A stretch of 64,000 nt of DNA from Jezberella montanilacus (GCF_003003055.1 NZ_PVTV01000011.1:372001-436000); one strand, 5' to 3'. Shown: positions 28,604 to 38,210, counted from the stretch's first letter. Notes: generated by a model not told the origin, from the sequence alone. Translations and numbers: made by a program.

Positions 28604-29611
28604 TCATTTATCTACCACCTGAGCTGCCGATTTCAAAATAGTTTCAGCAAAAGTCCAACCCAACTTACGAGCGGTAATTTGATTCAACCATAAAGAAGGC
28701 TTGGTAATCGTCTCTTGCGGTATTGCGCTGACCGGTATCCCTTTCAACACTTTTGAAAGTAAGCGACCAAGCTGTTGACCTACTTCTTTTTGATTGAACT
28801 CTAAACCAGCCAAGGCGCCTTGATTAACACCCCCTGCTTGCGAAGCAATCAAGGGAAGTTTAGCTTCAATTGAAACCTTAACCAATACCGGATAAGCCTG
28901 GGAAACGGTGGCATCGTCAATGCTAAAAAAAACATCTATCTTACTGAGCATGCTTCTTGCCGCCGATCCTACGTCTTGGACTCGTGTTACCGGGTATTCG
29001 ATTAAGACCAGGCCAAACTTGGATAGTGCCTCTGTCAGTTGCTTGACCACCGCAGAGGAAGTGGGAGAACCTGACCGATACAAAACACCTATGCGCTTCG
29101 CAGTCGGTGCCAATGTCCGAATCAATTCGACTTGGCGATTCAATGAGATGGATGAAATCACGCCTGACATCTGTATTGGTCCTGCCGATTGTTCGGTCGC
29201 GAGCTTGTTTATCTCCGGGTCGTAAACGTCACCGTAGATAATCGGGACTTTCGATTCTTGCGCCCTGGCGTGCATAAGCAAAGCACTTACTACCGGTGCA
29301 GTCAGGGCAACAATCACGTCAGGTTTGCCGGCTATGGCGGTCTGAGCAAGCAAATCCAGATCACCGCCCACTGTTACTGCGTTGTCAAACTTGAACTTGA
29401 CGTGTTTGCCTTCAATTAAGCCCATTGTTTTGAGCGCATCTTTCAACCCGGCAATTAAACTGGTAGTTGATTCGGAGTCTCGCGCAGCGACAATCGTGAC
29501 CTGCTTGAGCTGCGCACGAGCGGCACTCGAATAACCTCCGAGACAAACCAACAGAGACAAGAGGACCAAATGCCAAATAAACTGCGCCCGGGATAAGCTG
29601 AGCTCAGACAC
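28604..29611 (-). CDS. ABC-type substrate-binding protein (PF04392-like), orphan
   Basis: 335 residues. Signal peptide to about residue 33 (SSAARA), then a two-lobed periplasmic-binding fold. VTIVAARDSESTTSLIAGLKDALKTMGLIEGKHVKF, GKPDVIVALTAPVVSALL, KVPIIYGDVYDPE and TAKRIGVLYRSGSPTSSAVVKQL are the typical segments of the ABC_sub_bind/TrpX-like family. No permease or ATPase gene accompanies it. It overlaps the spermidine-synthase-like gene upstream by 8 nt, so the two are probably co-expressed. Confidence 0.85.
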   Translation of the reverse strand: MSELSLSRAQFIWHLVLLSLLVCLGGYSSAARAQLKQVTIVAARDSESTTSLIAGLKDALKTMGLIEGKHVKFKFDNAVTVGGDLDLLAQTAIAGKPDVIVALTAPVVSALLMHARAQESKVPIIYGDVYDPEINKLATEQSAGPIQMSGVISSISLNRQVELIRTLAPTAKRIGVLYRSGSPTSSAVVKQLTEALSKFGLVLIEYPVTRVQDVGSAARSMLSKIDVFFSIDDATVSQAYPVLVKVSIEAKLPLIASQAGGVNQGALAGLEFNQKEVGQQLGRLLSKVLKGIPVSAIPQETITKPSLWLNQITARKLGWTFAETILKSAAQVVDK

Positions 29612-30368
29612 TTAAGATCCCCCCCCGAGATTGCGACACGAGTGATTTAGCCCACTTGCGCGCAGGCAATCCGTATCGGGATTCAACCAACTCTGCACGT
29701 GTCAATAAATCAGCGACAGAAACCTCTAGTCCGGGTCCCGTAAAGGCGATGACGATCTGGTTACCCGCGTCAATCTGCGGCAAGCTTAACAAGCGTCCCC
29801 CAAAAGCCTTACTCAAGTTCTTTATATTGCGTTCAAAACTCTCGTGAGCGCCGAAGAGATTGACCGTCAACACCCCAACATCAGCCAGCACGCGCCTGCA
29901 ATGGCTGTAAAAATCAACTGAGTCCCGCACAGGACCTCGTGCTTGCGCATCATACAAATCAACCATCAATACTGATAGCTGGCCTGCTTGCTCGGTTTCA
30001 GCAACCCATTGCTCCGCGTCCATGTGATCAATTCTTAAGCGGCTAGGGCTGGGCAATTTGAAGTAGAGATGACAAGCCGCGGTGACTTGAGGATTCCATT
30101 CAACAACAGTCACGGGATTGTTGTAATGCTTTAAGCAAAAACGAGTCAGGGAGCCAGCCCCTAAACCCAGCAAACCAATGCTCTGAGACTTAGGGGGATC
30201 AATAAATAACTGCCACGCCATCATTTGCGCGGTGTATTCAAGCACCAGTTCATTGGGCTTGGCGACCAACATTGCACCCTGTACCCACTCAGTGCCAAAG
30301 TGCAGGTAGCGAACACCTTGCGCCTCAGAAATGGTCGGTGCGTCATCGATCGAGGGCTTGTTAGACAA
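29604..30368 (-). CDS. spermidine-synthase-like protein
   Basis: 254 residues with the aminopropyltransferase/SAM fold: GLLGLGAGSLTRFCLKHY (motif I), VTVVEWNPQV (acidic motif II), and VLMVDLYDAQARGPVRDSVDFYSHCRRVLADVGVLTVNLFG, where true spermidine synthases have D-x-x-D-P-x-G-P-A. The usual second catalytic Asp context is altered (DLYDAQ), and the N-terminal beta-sheet domain is short. It may therefore be one of the SpeE-like proteins of unknown substrate rather than a real spermidine synthase. Divergent from rpmE2. Confidence 0.75.
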   Translation of the reverse strand: MSNKPSIDDAPTISEAQGVRYLHFGTEWVQGAMLVAKPNELVLEYTAQMMAWQLFIDPPKSQSIGLLGLGAGSLTRFCLKHYNNPVTVVEWNPQVTAACHLYFKLPSPSRLRIDHMDAEQWVAETEQAGQLSVLMVDLYDAQARGPVRDSVDFYSHCRRVLADVGVLTVNLFGAHESFERNIKNLSKAFGGRLLSLPQIDAGNQIVIAFTGPGLEVSVADLLTRAELVESRYGLPARKWAKSLVSQSRGGILSV

Positions 30369-30602
30369 AAATCAACTCCATATCTCGTTAGAATCGAACT
30401 ATAACAACCTCAGTCGTCGCGCCTGCTGAAACAACGCAACGCGTTGATTTTTTGCCAAAAAATGTGAATGTAGGTAGAATGGCGGGCTAACTGATGGATA
30501 CGTTGTTTTTGTCACAGGTTTTTGAGCAAGGGTTTATTCAGTACTGCCTCATCGACCCCATCCGAACAAAAGCTGGCGACCCGCCCACTATTAAGGAAAA
30601 TC

Positions 30603-30878
30603 ATGAAAGACAGCATTCACCCAGAATACCGCGATGTGGTGTTTGTTGACCTGCAAACAGGCAACAAATTCATCACTCGTTCGACCTTGAACAGTCGTGA
30701 AACGATTGAACTAGAAGGTAAAACCTACCCACTGTTCAAATGTGACGTGACGTCAGAGTCGCACCCTTTCTACACCGGCGCTCAGACCCGTATCGTTGAA
30801 ACTGGCCGTGTCGAGAAATTCCGCGCCCGCTTCGCCCGTACATCAGGCACGAAAAAAGCAGCTGCAGCAGCTGAATAA
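30603..30878 (+). CDS. rpmE2: 50S ribosomal protein L31 type B
   Basis: 91 residues from the ATG at 30603, which has AAGGA 6 nt before it; the longer frame lacks a site. MKDSIHPEYRDVVFVDLQTGNKFITRST is the type B form. It has a single Cys, so the zinc-binding CxxC...C set of ordinary L31 is missing; such C-minus L31 copies commonly replace the zinc form under zinc shortage. The Ala/Lys-rich C-terminus is common in the family. Confidence 0.96.
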   Translation: MKDSIHPEYRDVVFVDLQTGNKFITRSTLNSRETIELEGKTYPLFKCDVTSESHPFYTGAQTRIVETGRVEKFRARFARTSGTKKAAAAAE

Positions 30879-30884
30879 TGGCTC

Positions 30885-30904
30885 TACCCATAGCAATATG
30901 GGTA
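30885..30904 (+). other. 8-bp hairpin with GCAA tetraloop after rpmE2
   Basis: TACCCATA-GCAA-TATGGGTA is a perfect stem closed by a GNRA tetraloop, 6 nt after the rpmE2 stop and 17 nt before the terminator. It may protect the transcript 3' end or bind protein. Confidence 0.6.
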
Positions 30905-30920
30905 TAGATTGCCGTGACTG

Positions 30921-30946
30921 AAGGCAGCCCTTGGCTGCCTTTTTTT
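30921..30946 (+). terminator. rho-independent terminator of rpmE2
   Basis: GGCAGCC-CTT-GGCTGCC followed by seven T. It lies upstream of the GTG chosen for the next gene, which supports starting that gene at 30965 rather than at 30914. Confidence 0.9.
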
Positions 30947-30964
30947 ATAAGGTTTTCACAGCGC

Positions 30965-32701
30965 GTGTCGTTTCAAACTCAGCACACTCCGGCTCGACTC
31001 ACAGCCCCTGCAACCGTCAAGTTGCCCAGGGTGTTACTGTTTCTGTTAGCCGCCGCTTACATCGTGACAGGCTTGATTGGCCGTGACCCCTGGAAAACAG
31101 ACGACGCGGTGGGATTTGCGACCATGCTGAGCGCACTCGACTTCGGCGGCAATGCTTGGTGGTTGCCACAGATAGGGACAGCTCTGTTACCTCAAGACGG
31201 TCCCTTGACCGTATGGTTGGGTGCTGGCTTTGTTCACTTATTGAGTCCGTTGCTTGGCGATGTGCTTGCGTCTCGCGGCACAAACGTCGTGTGGTTCGCA
31301 CTCACAGCATCCTCCATCTGGTACGGCACTTACCTTCTCGGTCGCAGGCCAGAAGCTCAACCGCTAGCGCTGCCCTTCGGTGGGGAGCCTTCAGTCAAAG
31401 ACTATGGCCGCTTGCTCGCCGATGCGTCCTTGCTTCTGGTTCTTGCAACCGTGGGGATTTTGCTTCGTGTACACGAAACGTCGATCGCGACTGCAGCGTT
31501 AGCCTGCCAGGCATTTGCCTACTATTCGCTTGCCCGTATGCTGGACAAGCCGAAACTCGGCGCAACGATGCTGGGGCTAGCGCTTGCCGCTGCGTTTCTT
31601 AATAAGGCTTTTCCTGGTGTGTTGCCGATACTGCTTGCCTTACCCTTCGCCTTCCAACCGAAAAGTGCGCTATGGCGCCGCACGCACTGGTTGTTGTGGG
31701 CCTTTGTGCTCGGCATTACCCTCTGTCTTGCCTGGTGGCTAACCGCCAAGCGCCTGGACCCGCATTGGCTGGGTGACTGGGCACGCTGGAACTACGACTA
31801 CTTCGCCCTGCCAGTTTGGGACATCGCTTTAAGACCGCTGCGTGATCTGCCCTGGTTCCTCTGGCCTACCTGGCCACTGGCTGCTCTGGCCTTATGGCAG
31901 TGGCGCAGATGGCTTGCTGCACCGCATATCTGGATACCTTTATCAACGCTCGTTGGCACCGTCATTGTGTTGGGTTTCACTGCTGAACCGAGCGAACCCG
32001 ATTACATGATGCTGGTTATTCCTTGTTCCGTTCTGGGGGCTTTTTCTCTTCCGACGATGCGACGCGGGGTTGTCAACACACTCGACTGGTTTGGGGTCAT
32101 GTGTTTTTCGGTGACAGTTGTCTGTGTGTGGATCGGCTGGATGGCGCTGTATTTTGATATCCCCCATGGGATTTCGCTCAACATTGCACGTCAAACCGTT
32201 GGTTATGTCCCGCAAATCCGCTGGTGGACTGTCATTGTCGCAGCGCTTGTCACCGCTGGCTGGATCAGCCTCGTCATCTGGCGAGTACGGTTTCATCCAA
32301 GCGTACTGTGGCGCGGCGTCATCCTGTGCGCCGTCGGCATAACCTGCACTTGGGTTTTACTGTGCTTACTGTGGATGCCTGTGGTGGACTATGTTCGTAG
32401 CTACCGGCCCATGTCTGCTGAAATTAAAAATGAACTCGTCAAACTGAGTTTGTCCGGCCAAACGTTACAGTGCGTCCGATCGCAAGGTTTATCTGCAGGG
32501 CCTCGCGCCTCGCTTTATGCCTTCGACAAGATCACCTTCACTTACGACTCATCCTGCCCTATCGTCCTTCAACAAACCTCGTTACAACAACTAGAAGACG
32601 GTTCGGCGGGCTATGCCGAAGGCGCTCAGGTCCTTTGGCAAGGGTCGCGAGGTGCCGACCGGTTTGATCGATATCGCTTATTGCGGATCAAAGCTAAATG
32701 A
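30965..32701 (+). CDS. ArnT/PMT-like membrane glycosyltransferase
   Basis: 578 residues with 10-12 predicted membrane helices. The first periplasmic loop contains GLIGRDPWKTDDAVGFATMLSALDFG, which matches the acidic catalytic loop of GT39/GT83 (ArnT-like) enzymes that use polyprenyl-phosphate sugars. LPILLALPFAFQ and WFLWPTWPLAALALW are typical. A likely role is transfer of a sugar to LPS or a protein in the periplasm. The GTG at 30965 is chosen because an upstream GTG would place a terminator inside the reading frame; AAGG is 12 nt upstream, so the start is uncertain. It overlaps the MATE gene by 4 nt. Confidence 0.78.
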   Translation: MSFQTQHTPARLTAPATVKLPRVLLFLLAAAYIVTGLIGRDPWKTDDAVGFATMLSALDFGGNAWWLPQIGTALLPQDGPLTVWLGAGFVHLLSPLLGDVLASRGTNVVWFALTASSIWYGTYLLGRRPEAQPLALPFGGEPSVKDYGRLLADASLLLVLATVGILLRVHETSIATAALACQAFAYYSLARMLDKPKLGATMLGLALAAAFLNKAFPGVLPILLALPFAFQPKSALWRRTHWLLWAFVLGITLCLAWWLTAKRLDPHWLGDWARWNYDYFALPVWDIALRPLRDLPWFLWPTWPLAALALWQWRRWLAAPHIWIPLSTLVGTVIVLGFTAEPSEPDYMMLVIPCSVLGAFSLPTMRRGVVNTLDWFGVMCFSVTVVCVWIGWMALYFDIPHGISLNIARQTVGYVPQIRWWTVIVAALVTAGWISLVIWRVRFHPSVLWRGVILCAVGITCTWVLLCLLWMPVVDYVRSYRPMSAEIKNELVKLSLSGQTLQCVRSQGLSAGPRASLYAFDKITFTYDSSCPIVLQQTSLQQLEDGSAGYAEGAQVLWQGSRGADRFDRYRLLRIKAK

Positions 32702-34107
32702 CGCAGGAAATTGTTTTACCCAAATCTTTATCAGCAACCGCCCGTGCGATTCTGAAACAATCGTGGCCCACGCTTATCAGTGCTTGGGCAGGCATCGCCT
32801 TCGGCGTACTCGATACGATCATGACGGGTCACGCCAGCGCTAACGATCTGGCAACGATGGCGCTTTCAGTGTCTATCTACATAACTGTTTTCGTGGGTTT
32901 GATGGGCGTGATGCATGCGCTGATTCCGATCCTCGCTCAATATTACGGCGCGGGGCAGCTGGATCGTATTGGGCACGCCTGGGGACAAGGAATTTGGGTT
33001 GCATTAGGTTTGTCAGTTGCGGGTGGGCTAGTGATGATGTTTCCGGATATCTGGTTGAGTTTCTCGGGAGAGATATCGCCCGACGTCCGCCAGAGCATGA
33101 ATCACTACCTGTGGGCACTAACGGTTGCCTTGCCTGCGGCGTTGATCTTTAGAACAATCTACTCCTTAGCTAATGCGGTATCGCGCCCCAAACTGGTCAT
33201 GATGATCAATCTGCTCGGGATCGCGCTGAAAGTAATTTTCAATTGGGTGCTCATTTTCGGTAATTGGGGACTGCCCGCCCTCGGCGCTGCTGGCGCTGGC
33301 GTATCAACCTGCATCGTTAATTGGATATCCCTTGGCGTCGGCCTCTGGATGGTCAGTCGAACCCCTTTCTACCAGCAATTCAACCTGCGGTTCGACCGTC
33401 CTGATTGGGCAGAAATCCGCAGCATCCTCAAGTTAGGCATCCCCATGGGCGGGTCCTATTTTGTTGAAGTATGTGCCTTTACGTTTATGTCTTTACTGAT
33501 CGCCCAAGAAGGTACCGCTGTGATTGGCGGACACCAGATCATGTCTAATCTCGCGGCACTGGCTTACATGATGCCGATGTCAATTGGTATCACGACCGCT
33601 GCACTGGCAGCTCAAGCCCTGGGCGCTAAAGCGTTCGTGCACGCCCATCGCACTTGTATGGTTGGACTTGGCATCTCTTTGGCAGGCGCCATCTTTACCG
33701 CCCTGCTTCTCTACTTTGAGCGCGCAACCATCGTTAATATTTACACAGATAAACCTGAAGTTGCCACGGTCGCGTTGGGATTGCTGACAATATTGCCTTG
33801 GTTTCATGTGATTGATTCTATGCAATGTATCAACAGCTACATGTTGCGAGCACACAAAATTGCCATTATCCCCATGCTGTTGCAGACCTTCGCCTTGCTG
33901 GTGATCGGGTTGTTGGGCGGCTGGTGGGTAGGTTTTGGACCTGGCAAGGACTGGATGGAACCTGTCCTACGCACCTGGCTAGGCGGCGCACCTGCTGGAG
34001 CAACCAGTATGTGGTTAACGGCAGCCTTGGGCCTTGCAATATCCGCAGCCCTGCTGCAAGGTTTTTATCGCTTTATCGTCAAACGAGATGATGGTTTGAC
34101 CCTCTAG
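32698..34107 (+). CDS. MATE-family efflux transporter
   Basis: 469 residues, 12 membrane helices in two homologous halves. SWPTLISAWAGIAFGVLDTIMTGHASANDLATMALSVSIY is the usual first-helix region of NorM-type exporters, and the second half starts LKLGIPMGGSYFVEVCAFTFMSLLIAQEGTAVIGGHQI. It exports cationic drugs or metabolites using Na+ or H+. ATGA overlap with the preceding glycosyltransferase gene implies coupled translation. Confidence 0.93.
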   Translation: MTQEIVLPKSLSATARAILKQSWPTLISAWAGIAFGVLDTIMTGHASANDLATMALSVSIYITVFVGLMGVMHALIPILAQYYGAGQLDRIGHAWGQGIWVALGLSVAGGLVMMFPDIWLSFSGEISPDVRQSMNHYLWALTVALPAALIFRTIYSLANAVSRPKLVMMINLLGIALKVIFNWVLIFGNWGLPALGAAGAGVSTCIVNWISLGVGLWMVSRTPFYQQFNLRFDRPDWAEIRSILKLGIPMGGSYFVEVCAFTFMSLLIAQEGTAVIGGHQIMSNLAALAYMMPMSIGITTAALAAQALGAKAFVHAHRTCMVGLGISLAGAIFTALLLYFERATIVNIYTDKPEVATVALGLLTILPWFHVIDSMQCINSYMLRAHKIAIIPMLLQTFALLVIGLLGGWWVGFGPGKDWMEPVLRTWLGGAPAGATSMWLTAALGLAISAALLQGFYRFIVKRDDGLTL

Positions 34108-34118
34108 CTGACAAATCC

Positions 34119-34718
34119 CTAGCCAACCAGTGTATCGGGCAAATTAATGAAGTGTTCACGGTAATACTTCAGCTCATCAATCGACTCATGGATATCAGCC
34201 AGCGCTTCATGTTTACTTCGTTTCTCAAAGCCTTTGAGTAGTTCTGGGCGCCAACGCCGTGCCAACTCTTTTAGTGTGCTGACATCAATCGTTCGATAAT
34301 GAAAAAACTGTTCGAACTTAGGCATATATTTGTACATAAACCGTCTATCCTGACTGACGGTATTGCCGCATAACGGTGATTTACCAGCCGGTACATGTTG
34401 CTTTAAGAAGGCGATGAGCTCGTCTTCAGCCTGCGTTTCGGTCAGCGTTGAAGCCTTGACCTTATCGATCAGCCCACTCTTGCCGTGTGTACCTTTGTTC
34501 CATTTATCCATGGCATTCAAAATATCGTCAGATTGATGAATCACCAGGACGGGACCCTCCGCAACAATCGTTAGATCCGGTTCTGTCACGACGACGGCCA
34601 CTTCGATAATGCGTTCGACCTCGGGATTGAGCCCCGTCATCTCCATATCCAGCCAAACAAGCCGAAATTCGTTAGGGATAGACGCTGGAGCTTGATTCTT
34701 TGCTGACTTGCTAGACAT
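34119..34718 (-). CDS. orn: oligoribonuclease
   Basis: 199 residues from the ATG at 34718. DEDDh exonuclease residues are visible in [40 protein letters not shown] and [14 protein letters not shown]. It degrades 2-5 nt RNAs, including pGpG from cyclic-di-GMP turnover. N-terminal addition of about 15 residues ([18 protein letters not shown]) relative to E. coli is seen. A longer GTG-initiated form is possible but would leave little room for the divergent promoter. Confidence 0.96.
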   Translation of the reverse strand: MSSKSAKNQAPASIPNEFRLVWLDMEMTGLNPEVERIIEVAVVVTEPDLTIVAEGPVLVIHQSDDILNAMDKWNKGTHGKSGLIDKVKASTLTETQAEDELIAFLKQHVPAGKSPLCGNTVSQDRRFMYKYMPKFEQFFHYRTIDVSTLKELARRWRPELLKGFEKRSKHEALADIHESIDELKYYREHFINLPDTLVG

Positions 34719-34781
34719 ATAATAGGCCCACGATTCAAAGCGAGATTTTCTCACACCTTGCTGTCAGCTTAACCGGTCTTT

Positions 34782-36029
34782 ATGCTCACCATTCTATTTG
34801 TTGCCTTTCTGCTCATCGAGGTCTGCGGTCGTTTCTGGTTATCAAGCCGTCAGATTCGTCATGTAATGCAACATAGAGAAACTGTACCTGCCGAGTTTCG
34901 TGAAAAAATATCACTCGCCAGCCACCAGCGTGCTGCCGACTACACCGTTGCTCGTGCCCGCTTGGGCATGTTTGAAAGGCTATTTGATGCCACCGTGCTT
35001 GTCTGCTTGACGCTTTTAGGCGGTCTACAACAAATCGATCTTTGGGTGTCAGCCTTGACCACTCATGATCTGCTGAGACAGATTCTTTTGTTGGTGGTGC
35101 TCACGGTCATCGTTAGTGCACTGGGTTTACCATTTAGCCTCTTTCGTCAATTTCGCCTAGAAGAGAAGTTTGGTTTTAATCGCATGACGCTTCGCTTATT
35201 TGTCATGGATATGATCAAGGGCACCATGGTGGGTGCCGCTCTCGGTTTGCCCCTGATCGCCGCAGTACTTTGGTTGATGGCTCAAGCGGGGTCTTTCTGG
35301 TGGATCTGGGCCTGGGCACTTTGGGCAGCTTTTAATCTTCTGGCTTTATTTATTTTTCCCACCTGGATCGCCCCTCTGTTTAATAAATTTACGCCACTCT
35401 CCGATGAGGCGCTTGCGATACGCATACGCGATCTCGCCCATCGGGCAGGGTTTGGCTTGAGTGGCCTATACGTGATGGATGGATCCAAGCGATCCGCGCA
35501 CGGCAACGCTTACTTTACCGGGTTTGGCAAATCCCGCCGAATCGTGTTCTTTGATACCCTGCTAGGAAAACTCAGCGCATCTGAAATCATCGCCGTGTTA
35601 GCACATGAGCTTGGGCATTTCAAACACCATCACGTGACCAAACGCATGATCAAAGGGTTTGCAGGCGCTTTGGTTTTCTTTGCCTTACTCGGCTGGTTAG
35701 CTCAACAAACTTGGTTTTACACTGACTTAGGCGTACTGCCTCATTTGAATGGTCGTAACGACGGCATGGCATTGATTCTGTTTTTTTTAGTGCTGCCAGT
35801 ATTCATGTTTGCTCTGACCCCAGTATTTAGCTGGTTTTCACGCAAGGATGAGTTTGAAGCTGATCGTTTTGCCACTCAACAAAGTGATGCGCAGGACTTA
35901 GTGTCAGCCCTCGTCAAGCTTTACGACGACAATGCTTCGACCTTGACCCCAGATCCAGTCCATTCAGCTTTTTACGATAGCCATCCGCCTGCGTCAGTTC
36001 GCATCCGCCACTTGCTGACTAGTCCATGA
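34782..36029 (+). CDS. M48-family membrane metallopeptidase (Ste24-like)
   Basis: 415 residues. Several membrane helices flank the zinc motif HELGH (His275-His279), and the third zinc ligand is the Glu in DEFEADRFA near residue 360. The N-terminal M48 extension domain (RQFRLEEKFGFNRMT, the usual FGFN motif) is present. The enzyme is an inner-membrane quality-control protease of the CAAX-protease-1/Ste24 branch rather than HtpX. It overlaps rsgA by 4 nt. Confidence 0.93.
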   Translation: MLTILFVAFLLIEVCGRFWLSSRQIRHVMQHRETVPAEFREKISLASHQRAADYTVARARLGMFERLFDATVLVCLTLLGGLQQIDLWVSALTTHDLLRQILLLVVLTVIVSALGLPFSLFRQFRLEEKFGFNRMTLRLFVMDMIKGTMVGAALGLPLIAAVLWLMAQAGSFWWIWAWALWAAFNLLALFIFPTWIAPLFNKFTPLSDEALAIRIRDLAHRAGFGLSGLYVMDGSKRSAHGNAYFTGFGKSRRIVFFDTLLGKLSASEIIAVLAHELGHFKHHHVTKRMIKGFAGALVFFALLGWLAQQTWFYTDLGVLPHLNGRNDGMALILFFLVLPVFMFALTPVFSWFSRKDEFEADRFATQQSDAQDLVSALVKLYDDNASTLTPDPVHSAFYDSHPPASVRIRHLLTSP

Positions 36030-36928
36030 CCGATCAAAGCCACGGTCGCGTCATTGCAGCTCACGGGCGGCATTACTCGGTGGAGTTACCGGATGGCAAA
36101 CTGATCAAATGCTACCCACGTGGTAAGCGCAATGAAGCTGCGGTGGGTGACTATGTCAATCTGACTATGCAAGGCGCCGATGAGGCTGCCTTAGAATCGA
36201 TTCAAGAACGCAAGAACTTGCTGTACCGCTCGGACGAATCACGCAGCAAACAATTTGCGGCGAACGTCGATCAATTACTGATTGTGGTGGCCGTCAGGCC
36301 CACCTTCTCAGATGATCTGCTAGGACGCGCGCTCGCGGGTGCTTGGTCAGCAGGCATCACGCCCATTATTTTGCTCAATAAAGTCGATTTGCTTGACGGC
36401 ATGCCGCTTGCACTCGAAAAGTTGCAACCCTTTACCCAATTGGGGGTTCAGATTGTCGAGGTCTGCGCTCACCAGGCAGCCAGTGTAGATGAAAAAATTT
36501 TGCCTCTATTAAAAGGCAAGACGTCTATCTTGATCGGTCAAAGTGCCATGGGTAAGTCGACTTTGCTAAACAGCTTAGTGCCCGATGCACTTGCAGCAAC
36601 ACAGGCTCATTCAGTTGCTCTGGATGCCGGTAAACACACGACCACCAGCACACGGCTTTATCACTTGCCTGCTGCCGGCGGCGATCTGATCGATTCTCCA
36701 GGGTTTCAAGCGTTTGGCTTGTTGCATCTGGATAGGGAGGATATCGAACGAGGATTCCCTGAATTCGCGACTCATCGCCAAACTTGCCGCTTTTATAACT
36801 GCACCCACCAGCACGAGCCGGGCTGTGGTGTGTTAACAGCTTTAGCAAAGGGCGAGATTCATGCGACGCGCCACGCGCTATATGTCAGATTGCTTGACGC
36901 AAAATCGGCGAGTGATCATCGGTATTAA
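36026..36928 (+). CDS. rsgA: ribosome small-subunit biogenesis GTPase
   Basis: 300 residues. It shows the circularly permuted order of RsgA: an OB domain first, then NKVDL (G4), GQSAMGKSTLLNSLVPDA (G1), the G2 Thr in TTTSTRLYHL, DSPGFQAFGL (G3), and the zinc knuckle CRFYNCTHQHEPGCGV. It tests the decoding site of the maturing 30S subunit. Confidence 0.97.
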   Translation: MTDQSHGRVIAAHGRHYSVELPDGKLIKCYPRGKRNEAAVGDYVNLTMQGADEAALESIQERKNLLYRSDESRSKQFAANVDQLLIVVAVRPTFSDDLLGRALAGAWSAGITPIILLNKVDLLDGMPLALEKLQPFTQLGVQIVEVCAHQAASVDEKILPLLKGKTSILIGQSAMGKSTLLNSLVPDALAATQAHSVALDAGKHTTTSTRLYHLPAAGGDLIDSPGFQAFGLLHLDREDIERGFPEFATHRQTCRFYNCTHQHEPGCGVLTALAKGEIHATRHALYVRLLDAKSASDHRY

Positions 36929-36974
36929 GTTTGCGCGTCAATCTGCTATACGACGCCTCTGATCTGCTGACGGG

Positions 36975-37694
36975 TCAAGCATGAGCCTCTGAGAGGATTT
37001 GCGTCAGACCCAACAACATGGCCGCCGTTGCACCCCAAATAAAGTAATCCTGCCAGGGGACGGAATAGTAACTTCTGGTTCCGCCATCGGGCAAAGCAAC
37101 CGTATGCAGCCTGTAGTTGCTGGGATCAGTAATAAAGGACAAGGGGACTTCAAAAACCTCTGCGACTTCGTCTACCTGAGGTGACAAACTAAAGTCAGGT
37201 GTAACGAGCGCAGTCACTGGCGTAACAGAAAAGGCTGACGACGTGAGGTAACGAGGTAACGTACCCAAAACTTCAATATGAGTTCGACTTAAGCCTGTTT
37301 CTTCTTCCGTTTCACGCAAGGCGGTGGCAATGACATCCACATCAGCAGCTTCGACTCTCCCACCGGGAAAACTAATTTGTCCTGCATGGTCTTTTAAGTG
37401 CGCGGTTCGCTGAGTCAATAATATCGTTACACCTTGCTCACGCATCACCAACGGGACTAAGACCGCAGCATCAAGGGGCGGACCTTCGCGGCCAGGCAAG
37501 CGGCGTTGTGACTCGTCAGGGATATGCAGTACGCGCTCAATGCTGGCTGACAGCGCATTGCGTAAACCGCCAGGTGTTAAACCGTTGGAGGGTACTGAAG
37601 AGAAAGGAATTGAAGGCCTGACCCAAGGTTGGGTTTTGGCGTCAAAGCTGGCAAGAGCCGGCCCACGCCTGGTGGGTGAGCCGGTGACTGACAT
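36975..37694 (-). CDS. nudix hydrolase, CoA-pyrophosphatase (NudL) type
   Basis: 239 residues. Residues DAAVLVPLVMREQGVTILLTQRTAHLKDHAGQISFPGG match the UPF0035 signature (LLTxRs...GQ(V/I)(S/A)FPGG) that, with the nudix box in EAADVDVIATALRETEEETGL, defines NudL-type CoA pyrophosphatases. About 65 N-terminal residues of no clear domain come first. It follows rplS by 27 nt on the same strand. Confidence 0.9.
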   Translation of the reverse strand: MSVTGSPTRRGPALASFDAKTQPWVRPSIPFSSVPSNGLTPGGLRNALSASIERVLHIPDESQRRLPGREGPPLDAAVLVPLVMREQGVTILLTQRTAHLKDHAGQISFPGGRVEAADVDVIATALRETEEETGLSRTHIEVLGTLPRYLTSSAFSVTPVTALVTPDFSLSPQVDEVAEVFEVPLSFITDPSNYRLHTVALPDGGTRSYYSVPWQDYFIWGATAAMLLGLTQILSEAHA

Positions 37695-37721
37695 GGCTAT
37701 ATCGTTGTAGTTGTAGTCGGA

Positions 37722-38108
37722 TTAGGACGCTTGAACGACATCGCTTTTGCGAGTCAACTTTTCTTTAATACGCGCTGACTTGCCTGAACGGCTGCGCAGG
37801 TAATAAAGCTTGGCGCGACGCACATCACCGCGGCGCTTGACTTCAATCGAAGCAATCTGTGGTGAATACAATTGAAAAGTACGCTCAACGGCTTCGCCAG
37901 AAGAAATTTTGCGAACGATGAACGATGAGTTCAAACCGCGGTTACGACGAGCGATGACAACACCCTCGAACGCCTGGGTACGCTTACGGGTACCTTCAAC
38001 CACGTTAACGCCAACAATCAGGGTATCACCAGGTGCGAAAACTGGCATTGGCTTGCCGCCGGTCAGGCGAGCAATTTCTTCTTGCTCGATTTGGGCAATC
38101 AGGTTCAT
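37722..38108 (-). CDS. rplS: 50S ribosomal protein L19
   Basis: 128 residues from the ATG at 38108 (TTGGAG 6 nt upstream). [30 protein letters not shown] and [22 protein letters not shown] are unmistakable L19. In most proteobacteria it is the last gene of rpsP-rimM-trmD-rplS; here no trmD lies upstream. Confidence 0.98.
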   Translation of the reverse strand: MNLIAQIEQEEIARLTGGKPMPVFAPGDTLIVGVNVVEGTRKRTQAFEGVVIARRNRGLNSSFIVRKISSGEAVERTFQLYSPQIASIEVKRRGDVRRAKLYYLRSRSGKSARIKEKLTRKSDVVQAS

Positions 38109-38210
38109 AACAACTCCAATAACATCGTGCTCTCGGCCGGGACGCATGGAGCGCCGCCGCATCGGTGAGACCAGTACCCATAGGGCCTAATCTCTAATTT
38201 CTTTTTGCCT

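Noticed and set aside
29604-30368. Calling the SAM-fold gene a true spermidine synthase
   Set aside because: The canonical acidic catalytic motif is replaced (DLYDAQ) and the N-terminal domain is short, so only a family-level name is used.
30432-30453. CAACGC-AAC-GCGTTG stem followed by six T, looks like a plus-strand terminator
   Set aside because: No plus-strand gene lies upstream of it; it falls in the divergent speE-like/rpmE2 promoter region, so no transcript would need it. Stem is only 6 bp.
30914-30964. Upstream GTG start for the ArnT-like gene
   Set aside because: It would put the rpmE2 terminator hairpin and T-tract within the coding region and lacks a ribosome-binding site.
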